A model generated the notes under the pieces. It had not been told where the DNA came from. It searched no databases and was given only the letters and a program-made list of their open reading frames with translations. This document shows positions 53,713 to 62,383 of a DNA stretch of 64,000 nt, piece after piece. Source of the DNA: Muribaculaceae bacterium (GTDB lineage: Bacteria > Bacteroidota > Bacteroidia > Bacteroidales > Muribaculaceae); assembly GCA_023662835.1 (NCBI GenBank), contig JAMPII010000004.1:1-64000 (forward strand). The letters run 5' to 3'. A program made the position numbers and the translations under genes. How positions within the stretch are numbered: the stretch's first letter is position 1; each line of letters begins with the position of its first letter.

Positions 53713-55812
53713 ATGCGCAAAAACGCAATCATCTCTCTCCTATCGTTAGCCTTAACTTGTGGCTTACAAGCCAATGCGGCCACAGAGATCGATCTTTATC
53801 CCGACACATGGGTAGCCATAGACGCTCTCGACCGCGTTTTGCCCACCTTCGAAACACAGCCCGTCAAAACCGACAAAGAACGCATAGTTTCCATATTTTA
53901 TATCACATGGCACGACGACGATAAATACAATACACAATGCCCTAGCGACGTCTCCAAAATATTGAATGAGGATCCCACTGCGCGTCTCGACCCTTGGCAC
54001 CGACTCTGGATTGAACGTACCTGCCACTGGGGCGAGCCAGAAAACGGCTACTTCCTTTCTCGCGACAAATACGTAATTCGCAAGGATATATCAATGTTAA
54101 CCGATGCCGGCGTCGACGTGCTAGTGCTCGACGGCACCAATGGCGTTGCCTACTTCGAGGAATGGGACACACTTTTCGAAGTGATGCATCAGATGCAAGC
54201 CGAAGGAAATAAAGTTCCACAAATCTGCTTCTGGGTATATAACGGAAAGCCTGCACGCTGCGCCAACTGGATTTTCGACCGTTATTATCGCCCCGGACGT
54301 CATTCCGACCTCTGGTTCTATTGGGACGGCAAACCTCTATTCCTCTACAACCAGAAACCACCGGAGAATGATGACCCCGAACGCACCGATGCCATTTACG
54401 GCGAAGATTTCCTCAACTTCTTCACCCTGCGCAACATGTGGTGGGGCTATAACTACGACTTCGACCGTGGCGAAACCGCCCTGGGCGTTGATGGAAACTG
54501 GTTCTTCGGCTACGAAATGCACGACGCAGGACTCCGCAATAAAGGCGTGGAAAAACGCGTAGGCCGTATGAACGGACGCAATGAAATGATGGCCGTTACT
54601 CCCGCTCAACACGCAAACACTATGGTTGGTAAAAGCTGGACTATCGCTTCGGGCGAACCAGGACTCAACCAGTACGACATGCCAACGTCAAAAATCATAA
54701 ACCGTCGCGTTCGCAAAAATCCAGAAAACTACGGGCTCTATTTCCAGGAGCGATGGGACGAAGCTCTCTCAATCGACCCCGACATGATTTACCTCAACGA
54801 CTGGAACGAATGGACCGCCGGCATGTTCTGCACCCACACCGACAATTTCATGGGCCGCGCCAACGACATGTTCTTCGTTGACCAGTACAACGCCGAATTC
54901 AATCGAACAATTTCTCCGGCAAAAGAAGGCTACACCGACAATTATTACATGCAGATGATCGACAACATACGCCGCTATAAAGGTGTGCGCCAAGCTCCTG
55001 TCGCTTTGTCAAGCTATAACATCCCCAACCCTTCCGCCTGGTCGGCTTGGAACATGGTGACTGAAACATTCTACGACACTAACGGCGATGTTGTCCACCG
55101 CGACAACCACGGCTACGGTCACACACACTACGTTAATACATCAGGCCGCAACGACATCCTCCTGTCGAAAGTGGCAGTCGACGGCAACAACCTTCTTTTT
55201 TACGTTGAAACTGCCGACAACCTGACCCCATCCACCGACCCTAACTGGATGATGCTCCTAATCAATGCCGATCGCGACTTCGCAACCGGCTGGCACGGCT
55301 TCGACTTCATAATTAACCGATCCATAAAATCGGAGACAGAAACAACACTCGAGGCTTACGATAAAGAAGCCGGCCAATGGAAAACCGTCACGACGTTAAC
55401 CTACTCTACCGAAGGCAACAAGCTCGTTATCACTGTGCCAATGTCGGCGTTAGGTATAGAACCGTCAAACGAAGGCGGAATCTACTTCAAATGGACCGAC
55501 AACCCACAGGCTCTGAACAACATCCTCGACCTCTGCACCGATGGTGACACTGCGCCAAACCGCCGATTCGCCTACAACTTCTCCTGGAACATTGCCTCGT
55601 CGGGTATCGATATCCCTACATCAAATTCACCCTTTAAAGCCACCGGCCTGTACGGCGAAATACGCGTCGATTCTTCAACTCCGTTTGTTGTCTACAACCT
55701 GTCGGGCATTGAAGTGGCTCGCGCCGATGGAGCCTCAACAGTTTCGGTTCCAGGACCAGGCCTGTACATAGTTTCATCGCCCAAGGGATCATCAAAAATA
55801 ACAGTCTACTAA
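53713..55812 (+). CDS. Secreted glycoside-hydrolase-like protein, paralog 2, with T9SS-like tail
   Basis: This 699-residue protein starts at ATG 53713; the frame opens earlier inside the end of paralog 1 but only this start gives a signal peptide (MRKNAIISLLSLALTCG). The barrel motifs match paralog 1: HWGEPENGYF, VLVLDGTNG (Asp140), YFQERWDEA and YLNDWNEWTAG (Glu366). The C-terminal sandwich ends with DLCTDGDTAPNRRF. The last 70 or so residues (GLYGEIRVDSS, FVVYNLSGIEVA, GPGLYIVSS) form a type A T9SS-like sorting domain. The gap to paralog 1 is 32 bases, so they are co-transcribed. Substrate unknown. Confidence 0.7.
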   Translation: MRKNAIISLLSLALTCGLQANAATEIDLYPDTWVAIDALDRVLPTFETQPVKTDKERIVSIFYITWHDDDKYNTQCPSDVSKILNEDPTARLDPWHRLWIERTCHWGEPENGYFLSRDKYVIRKDISMLTDAGVDVLVLDGTNGVAYFEEWDTLFEVMHQMQAEGNKVPQICFWVYNGKPARCANWIFDRYYRPGRHSDLWFYWDGKPLFLYNQKPPENDDPERTDAIYGEDFLNFFTLRNMWWGYNYDFDRGETALGVDGNWFFGYEMHDAGLRNKGVEKRVGRMNGRNEMMAVTPAQHANTMVGKSWTIASGEPGLNQYDMPTSKIINRRVRKNPENYGLYFQERWDEALSIDPDMIYLNDWNEWTAGMFCTHTDNFMGRANDMFFVDQYNAEFNRTISPAKEGYTDNYYMQMIDNIRRYKGVRQAPVALSSYNIPNPSAWSAWNMVTETFYDTNGDVVHRDNHGYGHTHYVNTSGRNDILLSKVAVDGNNLLFYVETADNLTPSTDPNWMMLLINADRDFATGWHGFDFIINRSIKSETETTLEAYDKEAGQWKTVTTLTYSTEGNKLVITVPMSALGIEPSNEGGIYFKWTDNPQALNNILDLCTDGDTAPNRRFAYNFSWNIASSGIDIPTSNSPFKATGLYGEIRVDSSTPFVVYNLSGIEVARADGASTVSVPGPGLYIVSSPKGSSKITVY

Positions 55813-55833
55813 TCATTTAACAAGCTCAACTAC

Positions 55834-57870
55834 ATGAAAATATATAATTATTTTCTTCCGGCGCTACTAGCCTGCTCGTTAGCCGTACCGGCAACCGCAC
55901 AGTCCTACACCGAAAGCGACAACTGGGCACTCGAGGATAATTGTCTTGGCAGAAAAGTTCGCGACCAGAACGATGCCCCGGCAAAAAAGGACAAAATCGT
56001 TGCCATGTTCTATTGGACATGGCATAACAAACGCCACAATGTCAACCATGATGTTAAAAACATCCCGCATGTGCTGGCTGAATATCCCGATGCTATCAAT
56101 CAATACAATCATCCAGCATGGGGCGGGTCGCGACGCCCCGAAGTATTCTTCTGGGGTGAATCGCTCTATGGCTATTATCAAACCACCGACACATGGGTGC
56201 TCCGCAAACATGCCGAGATGCTGGCCGATGCCGGCGTCGATGTCGTTTTCTTCGATTGCACAAACGGCACATTCCTCTGGGAGGAATCGTTCCACGCCCT
56301 CTGCCAAACTTGGCTTCAGGCTAAAGCCGATGGTGTGAACGTACCAAAAGTGGCTTTCATGCTTCCATTCGCAGCCAACGAATCATCGCTCGCATCGCTA
56401 CGTAACCTTTATTACCTATGCTACAAGGATGGCAAATATCAGGACCTCTGGTTCTATCTCGATGGCAAACCCATGATTATGGCATGGCCCGACAATCTGT
56501 CATCATCATCAACCGACAGTGCTATACGCAATATGTTCACATTCCGACGCAACATGGGCGACTATGTGAACGGCCAAGGCTCAATCCAGGAAGCCTGGAG
56601 CTGGCTGGAAGTGATGAACACCCACGGCTTCAACTATAGTATAACCACACGAAAGCCTGAACAATGCAGCGTTGGTGTTGCTCAGAACGCACGAGCCGCA
56701 TCCGGCGGTCACTGCTGCGCTTTCAACCTGCCACGAACCTACGGCAGAAGCTACTCCAAAAAGGACGGATTCGACACTCGCGATAAGGCTTACCTTTACG
56801 GCGCTAATTTTCAGGAGCAATGGGACCGCGCCATCGACGTGCTCGACCCAAAAGTTGTGTTCGTAACCGGTTGGAACGAATTCCATTCAGGCATGTGGAC
56901 CTCTGCCCAAGGCTGGAGCGACCCTCTTTCGTTTGTCGACCAGTATGACTGGGATCACTCTCGCGACATCGAGCCGGTAAAAGAATGGGGCGACGACGGC
57001 GATGCCTACTACGTTCGCCTTGTCGACAACATTCGCCGCTTCAAAGGAATGGGCAACCCGCAGGTTGTTTCCGAGCCTAAAACCATTATACTCGGCCAGG
57101 CCGGACAATGGTCGAACGTCTACCCCCGCTACAAAGCCTACAAAGGCAACGTTTTCAACCGCGACCACGACGGGTATGGCACCATGCACTACACCGACAA
57201 TTCCGGTCGTAACGACATCGTAGGCGCTCAAGTTACCCACGACAAAAACTACATGTACTTCCGTGTGGAAACCGCCCTGCCTTTAACAACCCACACCGGC
57301 AATGCCTGGATGCAGCTCTTCATCGATACCGATCGCAACAAATCAACCGGTTGGCACGGCTACGACTACGTTATCAATCACGTGTCGCCAACAAATTCAC
57401 AGGTTATTATCGAAAAATGTGTTGGCAACAAATGGCAATGGGCCGAATGTGCACGAGGCAACTATGTCGTAACGTCAAATGTTCTGGAAATCGCGGTCGA
57501 GAAACCTGCTCTCGGACTCTCCGACAATGTCGACATCGAATTCAAATGGAACGACAACATGCAGGATCCGGGCAACATTCTCGACTTCTATGTTAGCGGC
57601 GACACAGCCCCCGGCGGACGCTTCAACTACGTATTCACATCCGACTACAGCGCCACCACAGGCATCGACAACATAACCGCCGGCAGTAAACTCGCCGTAA
57701 AAGCACTAGAGGGAGCCATCAGCGTGGAATCAGAAACGCCATTCTGCATCTTCACAACCTCAGGCCTGCTTGTCAACGCTTGCCAAAACTCTGCTACTGT
57801 TGATGTTGCCGCTCCAGGATTGTATATTGTCACTTCCGAAGGCAAATCGGTTAAGGTGGCAGTTCCCTGA
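55834..57870 (+). CDS. Secreted glycoside-hydrolase-like protein, paralog 3 (divergent), with T9SS-like tail
   Basis: This 678-residue protein has a signal peptide (about 1-22). It is the most diverged of the four: FFWGESLYGYYQ replaces HWGEPE, VVFFDCTNG keeps Asp141, and VTGWNEFHSGMW replaces NDWNEWTAG but keeps the Glu (Glu349). The middle carries an extra cysteine-containing stretch (SGGHCCAFNLP, 290-300). The CBM9-like sandwich (about 440-600) lacks the IDGxFSDW opening but keeps NSGRNDIVGAQV and the GDTAPGGRF ending. The last 65 residues form a T9SS-like tail ending KVAVP. The changed motifs suggest a different specificity from the other three. It is followed by a terminator. Confidence 0.7.
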   Translation: MKIYNYFLPALLACSLAVPATAQSYTESDNWALEDNCLGRKVRDQNDAPAKKDKIVAMFYWTWHNKRHNVNHDVKNIPHVLAEYPDAINQYNHPAWGGSRRPEVFFWGESLYGYYQTTDTWVLRKHAEMLADAGVDVVFFDCTNGTFLWEESFHALCQTWLQAKADGVNVPKVAFMLPFAANESSLASLRNLYYLCYKDGKYQDLWFYLDGKPMIMAWPDNLSSSSTDSAIRNMFTFRRNMGDYVNGQGSIQEAWSWLEVMNTHGFNYSITTRKPEQCSVGVAQNARAASGGHCCAFNLPRTYGRSYSKKDGFDTRDKAYLYGANFQEQWDRAIDVLDPKVVFVTGWNEFHSGMWTSAQGWSDPLSFVDQYDWDHSRDIEPVKEWGDDGDAYYVRLVDNIRRFKGMGNPQVVSEPKTIILGQAGQWSNVYPRYKAYKGNVFNRDHDGYGTMHYTDNSGRNDIVGAQVTHDKNYMYFRVETALPLTTHTGNAWMQLFIDTDRNKSTGWHGYDYVINHVSPTNSQVIIEKCVGNKWQWAECARGNYVVTSNVLEIAVEKPALGLSDNVDIEFKWNDNMQDPGNILDFYVSGDTAPGGRFNYVFTSDYSATTGIDNITAGSKLAVKALEGAISVESETPFCIFTTSGLLVNACQNSATVDVAAPGLYIVTSEGKSVKVAVP

Positions 57871-57984
57871 TAACACATATTTGCTCATATCGATTCTATT
57901 TATTTTGTTTTCAATAAGGTACAACCCAAATAATAATTCCAATAGGTTTAACTATATTGTAGTTATTTGAATAGAATCAGTTTG

Positions 57985-58019
57985 CACAGGCTGCCTGACG
58001 ACGGGTAGCCTGTGTTTTT
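57985..58019 (+). terminator. Terminator between paralogs 3 and 4
   Basis: CACAGGCT (57985-57992) pairs with AGCCTGTG (58007-58014), extendable inward by GCC/GGT, followed by TTTTTA. Paralog 4 begins 15 bases later, so the hairpin would either attenuate expression or imply that paralog 4 depends on readthrough. The 163-base gap shows nothing else. Confidence 0.7.
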
Positions 58020-58033
58020 ATTCAACAATAACA

Positions 58034-60097
58034 ATGAAAACGTTACTCTCAATCATTCTATCCATCTCGGCACTGGCTGCTACAGCACAAAACGACATAT
58101 ATCCCGACACATGGGCCGGCATCGACGACCTTGGCCGCATCATGCCATCCTACGACGAAACGCCACTTAAAACCGACCGTCAGCGCACGGTTGGCATATT
58201 TTATGTCAGCTGGCACGCCGATTCATACTGCAATTTTCTATCGCCCTGGTGCGGTGACGTCACAAAAATCCTCGAACAAGACAACCGCGCGCGCCTCAAC
58301 GCTATACATCAGCTATGGAAATACCCCCTGTACCACTGGGGTGAACCCGAAATGGGCTACTTCTTGAGCCGCGACCGTTGGGTAATCCGTCGCGACATTT
58401 CAATGCTCTCCGATGCCGGCGTCGACGTGCTCATCCTCGATGCAACAAATGCCGTCACCTACTTCTCCGAGTGGGAAACCTTATTCTCCGTCATGACAGA
58501 GATGCAGAGCGAGGGTAATGTCGTGCCGAAAGTTTGTTTCTGGGTTTACAACGGCGACCCCGTACGAACGGCCGAAGCTATATTCACCCGCTACTACAAT
58601 CCCGGAAAATACCAGCACCTCTGGTTTTATTGGGAAGGAAAGCCCCTGTTCCTCTACAACCAATATCCTACAGTGAACGCATCATCCACAACCGACTACA
58701 GCGCCAGATTCAAAAGCTTCTTCACTCTCCGCAACATGTGGTGGGGCTACGCACGCGCCAACAATCAGCCTTATGTAGGCACTGAGGGCAACTGGTCGTT
58801 CGGCTACGACATGCACGACACTATGGTCAATACTCTAACTCCCGCCCAACGTGCCGCCTACCACAACGGTGTTGCCGAACAAATGTGTGTCACCCCTGCA
58901 CAGCATGCATCAACAATGGTAGGCAAATCATGGACCGTAAAGAACCGCGAGCCCAAACTCGACCGTAAGGATATGCCCGCTGCAACCTACGTTCCATGGC
59001 TCGACCAAACGGTAGAACACCCCGAAAACTACGGCATCTACTTCCAGGAGCGATGGGACGAAGCCCTGCAGGTCGACCCGCAATTCATCTATATAAACGA
59101 TTGGAACGAATGGACAGCTGGCAAATTCGACGAAACCTCACAATTTATGGGACGGAGCAATCCTTTCCTTTTCGTCGACCAATACAACGCCGAATTTAAC
59201 CGCACTATCCAGCCTGCCCTTAACGCTTACACCGACAATTATTACATGCAGATGGTGCAGAATATTCGCCGCTATAAAGGGGTACGTCCAGCTCCATCTG
59301 TCGAAAATCTATCGACTATATCTATCGATGGATCTTTTGCCGATTGGGACGCCGTTGAGGCAACATACCGCGACACATATGGCGACAATGACCATCGCGA
59401 TTACAACGGCTACGGCGGATTGCACTACACCAACACCTCGGGCCGAAACGACATTGTGCTTTCAAAAGTGGCCGTAACTGAAAGTTCAATCTGCTTCTAC
59501 GCTGAAACCGCTCAACCATTAACACCGCACACTGGTGAAAACTGGATGCTACTATTCATCGACGCCGACTCCAACCCTGCTACAGGGTGGCATGGCTACG
59601 AATACCTCGTCAACAAATCCGTAACCACAGCCACAACAACCACAGTCATGCGGCGCTCGGGCGAAGAGTGGGTCACCGCAGGCAGCGCTTCCCTACGCTA
59701 CTGCGGATCTAAACTCGAAATTGAGCTGCCATTTTCCTCTCTTAGCATTAACCCGGGAGAAGGAGCAATCAACTTCAAATGGGCCGACAATCCTCTGTCG
59801 ACCGATCATATCCTCGACCTGTGCCGCGAGGGAGACACAGCCCCCAACCGCCGCTTTGCCTACAGGTTCAACTGGAGCACAGGAACATCATCGTTCGATT
59901 ATCCGACAGTTTCGCCACTGAAGGTATCAACTCTGGGCTGCGGAATGCTCAACATTGTCTCCTCAGAGCCCTATAGCATATTCTCTCCTGCTGGTATCAT
60001 GGTAGCCCAGTCTACATCAGGCGCTTCACACAACCTTAACCCTGGCCTTTATTTTATCCGATGTGCTTCAGGAAACAAACGTGTTGTTGTAAAATAA
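58034..60097 (+). CDS. Secreted glycoside-hydrolase-like protein, paralog 4, with T9SS-like tail
   Basis: This 687-residue protein has a signal peptide (about 1-19). It is close to paralogs 1 and 2: HWGEPEMGYF, VLILDATNA (Asp136), YFQERWDEA (336-344) and YINDWNEWTAG (353-363, Glu359). The CBM9-like domain opens ISIDGSFADWDAV and ends DLCREGDTAPNRRF. The last 60 residues (LGCGMLNIVSS, YSIFSPAGIMV, NPGLYFIRCASG, RVVVK) form a T9SS-like tail. Substrate and linkage are unknown. The conserved acidic positions across all four copies argue that they are active enzymes rather than binding proteins. Confidence 0.7.
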   Translation: MKTLLSIILSISALAATAQNDIYPDTWAGIDDLGRIMPSYDETPLKTDRQRTVGIFYVSWHADSYCNFLSPWCGDVTKILEQDNRARLNAIHQLWKYPLYHWGEPEMGYFLSRDRWVIRRDISMLSDAGVDVLILDATNAVTYFSEWETLFSVMTEMQSEGNVVPKVCFWVYNGDPVRTAEAIFTRYYNPGKYQHLWFYWEGKPLFLYNQYPTVNASSTTDYSARFKSFFTLRNMWWGYARANNQPYVGTEGNWSFGYDMHDTMVNTLTPAQRAAYHNGVAEQMCVTPAQHASTMVGKSWTVKNREPKLDRKDMPAATYVPWLDQTVEHPENYGIYFQERWDEALQVDPQFIYINDWNEWTAGKFDETSQFMGRSNPFLFVDQYNAEFNRTIQPALNAYTDNYYMQMVQNIRRYKGVRPAPSVENLSTISIDGSFADWDAVEATYRDTYGDNDHRDYNGYGGLHYTNTSGRNDIVLSKVAVTESSICFYAETAQPLTPHTGENWMLLFIDADSNPATGWHGYEYLVNKSVTTATTTTVMRRSGEEWVTAGSASLRYCGSKLEIELPFSSLSINPGEGAINFKWADNPLSTDHILDLCREGDTAPNRRFAYRFNWSTGTSSFDYPTVSPLKVSTLGCGMLNIVSSEPYSIFSPAGIMVAQSTSGASHNLNPGLYFIRCASGNKRVVVK

Positions 60098-60130
60098 ATG
60101 TGTACGGAAATAAATCTCGCAAAAATTAGT

Positions 60131-60138
60131 TAACTTTG
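60131..60138 (+). promoter_or_regulatory. TAnnTTTG -7 box of rnpB
   Basis: TAACTTTG at 60131-60138 lies 6 bases before the first paired base of the RNase P RNA, the position expected for its promoter. No good -33 element is seen. Confidence 0.7.
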
Positions 60139-60144
60139 CACTGA

Positions 60145-60508
60145 TGCAGAGGGACGGTCAGTCGCTTGCCGGCATATGAGCGGCAAGAGGAAAGTCCGGG
60201 CAGCATAGAGCACCATGGTTTTTAACGGAAACCCGGCGGCAACGTCGGATCAGTGTGACAGAAAACAACCGCCCTCCCGGCGAGGGCAAGGGTGAAAAGG
60301 CGAGGTAAGAGCTCACCGGACCGGACAGCGATATCCGGTGCCGCACACATCATGGGCTGCAAGGTCAAGTATACCGGCATTCAAGGGTTGCTCGCCCATT
60401 GCCGGGGGGTAGACTGCTGGAGCCGTACGGCAACGTACGGTGTAGATAAATGACTGGCAACCGACCCGTGCGGTCGGTCACATAACCCGGCTTACAGCCC
60501 CTCTGCAT
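60145..60508 (+). ncRNA. rnpB: RNase P RNA
   Basis: The catalytic RNA that trims the 5' leader of tRNA precursors. The ends TGCAGAGG (60145-60152) and CCCTCTGCA pair as helix P1. Conserved core pieces are visible: GAGGAAAGTCCGGGC (about 60187-60201), AAGGGTGAAAAGGCGAGGTAAGAG (about 60288-60311, read in parts), AGATAAATGACTG and ACATAACCCGGCTTACAG near the 3' end. A T-run (60508-60515) terminates it. Length of about 364 bases fits a bacterial type A RNA. An antisense frame at 60158-60346 is a shadow. Confidence 0.95.
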
Positions 60509-60660
60509 TTTTTTTAAATCTTCCGCCGATCGGCAAAAACATGTTATATAACATCACCTAACAGCAGCTTTCGGTCGAAAATGAACAAAAAACACAATTT
60601 TATCAAATTTGCGCACATAAAAAGGAACAAATCGCGCTACTTTGAGGCAACAAAAGAAGC

Positions 60661-60668
60661 CATATTTG
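60661..60668 (+). promoter_or_regulatory. Near-consensus -7 box for the secreted beta-sandwich gene
   Basis: CATATTTG matches TAnnTTTG at seven of eight positions, 61 bases before the ATG at 60729. The rest of the 213-base gap after rnpB holds no gene. Confidence 0.35.
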
Positions 60669-60728
60669 CATCGTGATTTGTTAACAACCAATCCAAAATA
60701 AATTTTCTAAAACCTAAAAAACATCACT

Positions 60729-62165
60729 ATGTTGAAAAAAGTACTCACTATCGCCTTCATCGGCGCATCGCTGGTAGGTTCTGCCCGCGTTAACATGTTC
60801 TTCCGCGACGCTGTTCTCGCGATGCCTGACATGGGTGGTAACTTCCTCTCTTGGCACACTGCCGGTTCTGACGAAACCCTTTACAAATCAATCCACGCCG
60901 GAACAACCATCGAAGACATGATTAAATACATGCACGAGGATGCTGAAAAAGTAGACGAACAACTCAGCTTGGCTAACGGTCCTTTCGCTGGCCAGTGCAC
61001 AGAAAACGGCTGGTTTCCTTCTAAGGAAGCTGACATGTGCTCAGGTCCCCGTTACTTCCGTACATGCAAACCTTCAGTAACAGGTTATGTAGCTGCTGCT
61101 GACCGTCCTAACGTAGCCGTTCCCAAATCAGGTGGTCCTTCTAACTGGGCAGAACTTGGCGCTGACGCCAACCACACCATCCTTGCTTTCGACTACATTT
61201 CTAACATGACTCACGAAGGCAACGGTGCCGTTATTTATCAGGAATTCGCTGGCCTGCAAGATATGCACAACATCAGCTACGACGTTGCTGACGATTGGAA
61301 AACCGTTTACGTAAAAGTTAACCTGCCCCAGCAGTGGATCGACGCTAGCTCATACATGTGGATCACACACAACGGTTGGCAGAACTCTACCGAAGAAATC
61401 GTTATCCGAGTTAAAAACCTTCGCCTCCTCACAGTTGCTGAAGCTGAAGCTGAAGCTGGCAGCTCGAAAGGTGATGTAACCCTGACCGAAACTAACGGTA
61501 ACACATGCTTGATCGCCGACGTTGACGACGGTGGTAACAAAGTATGGGCTACTGGCGACAACGATCCCAACGGATACAACCCCGTATTCTTCCTCAGCAG
61601 CTTGGTAGCTAACATCCCTGTTGAAAACACATTCATCGAATTCGACTACAAATCTTCTGAAAACACAGGTGCTATCACATACTATGTTGACAAAGGTTCA
61701 GCAGGCGTGCCCCTTACAGGTAGCGTTGACGAAGAAGGTCTGAAAGCTACAGGTTCGCAGGACGACATCTATGATCCCGAATCAGCAACAGCCGCTTACA
61801 AATACGACCTAGCTCCCGTATTCGCTACACACGAATTCGCTCGCAAATTTGGTTCGAACGACCGTCTGTGGATGGGATTCAAACCCGCTCCTGTAGAAAC
61901 AATCCTGCGCTTTATCAACATGCGCCTCACCGACGGCAAGGGTGGCCAGACAAGTGCAATCGACGAAGTTGCTGCTGACAAAGCCGCTGTTAAAGCTACA
62001 GGTCTTATCGGTGCTATCGCAGTTGAAGCTCCCGGCGCATTCACAGTTTACAACCTAGCAGGTGTAGCTGTTGCCGCTGGCGAAGGCGTTCAGACTGTAG
62101 AAGTTGAAGCCGGCCTCTACGTAGTAGTTGCTGACAAAGCTGCTCAGAAAGTTGTTGTAAAGTAA
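60729..62165 (+). CDS. Secreted beta-sandwich protein with T9SS-like tail, probably abundant
   Basis: This 478-residue protein starts with a short signal peptide (about 1-18). I do not recognise a named family. It appears to have two similar-style beta-sandwich modules (about 30-235, ending in VIRVKNLRLL; and about 245-410, ending in LRFINMRLTDG), both with the pattern of carbohydrate-binding domains. A short linker leads to a T9SS-like tail (about 425-478, GLIGAIAVEAPGAFTVYNLAG, then GLYVVVADKAAQKVVVK). Codon use is strongly biased (GCT, GGT, AAC, GAC, CTG), well beyond its neighbours, implying high expression. It may coat the surface and hold glycan for the neighbouring enzymes. Confidence 0.6.
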   Translation: MLKKVLTIAFIGASLVGSARVNMFFRDAVLAMPDMGGNFLSWHTAGSDETLYKSIHAGTTIEDMIKYMHEDAEKVDEQLSLANGPFAGQCTENGWFPSKEADMCSGPRYFRTCKPSVTGYVAAADRPNVAVPKSGGPSNWAELGADANHTILAFDYISNMTHEGNGAVIYQEFAGLQDMHNISYDVADDWKTVYVKVNLPQQWIDASSYMWITHNGWQNSTEEIVIRVKNLRLLTVAEAEAEAGSSKGDVTLTETNGNTCLIADVDDGGNKVWATGDNDPNGYNPVFFLSSLVANIPVENTFIEFDYKSSENTGAITYYVDKGSAGVPLTGSVDEEGLKATGSQDDIYDPESATAAYKYDLAPVFATHEFARKFGSNDRLWMGFKPAPVETILRFINMRLTDGKGGQTSAIDEVAADKAAVKATGLIGAIAVEAPGAFTVYNLAGVAVAAGEGVQTVEVEAGLYVVVADKAAQKVVVK

Positions 62166-62194
62166 AACTGAGATAAACAACAAATCATACTCTA

Positions 62195-62232
62195 GCGGCG
62201 GAGCTTTCAGGCTCCGCCGCTTCTGTTTTTTT
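62195..62232 (+). terminator. Strong rho-independent terminator
   Basis: GCGGCGGAGC (62195-62204) and GCTCCGCCGC (62211-62220) form a perfect 10-base GC-rich stem with a 6-base loop, followed by TTCTGTTTTTTT. It ends the transcript of the abundant secreted protein. Confidence 0.9.
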
Positions 62233-62289
62233 AAATGCAATTTTAAGCAGCATCCGAACGGCTTTGCTAAAAGTTGAATCATTCAAGAC

Positions 62290-62319
62290 TTGCACAGGAT
62301 AAAAAAATGATTATCTTTA
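62290..62319 (+). promoter_or_regulatory. Near-consensus promoter for the right-edge gene
   Basis: TTG at 62290-62292 and TATCTTTA at 62312-62319 (seven of eight -7 bases) are 19 bases apart. Transcription would start near 62326, about 58 bases before ATG 62384. Confidence 0.4.
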
Positions 62320-62383
62320 CGCACACAAACCACATTTATCTCATTACAAATCATTATTAATCTATAAATCAAACTGATAGCCC

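Noticed and set aside
51734..60097. The four repeated genes as a mobile or phage-derived repeat array
   Set aside because: Copies are diverged full-length genes with signal peptides and no recombinase nearby; gene duplication explains them.
60158..60346. Minus-strand 62-residue frame inside the RNase P RNA
   Set aside because: The region is fully explained by the structured rnpB RNA and the frame has no protein signals.
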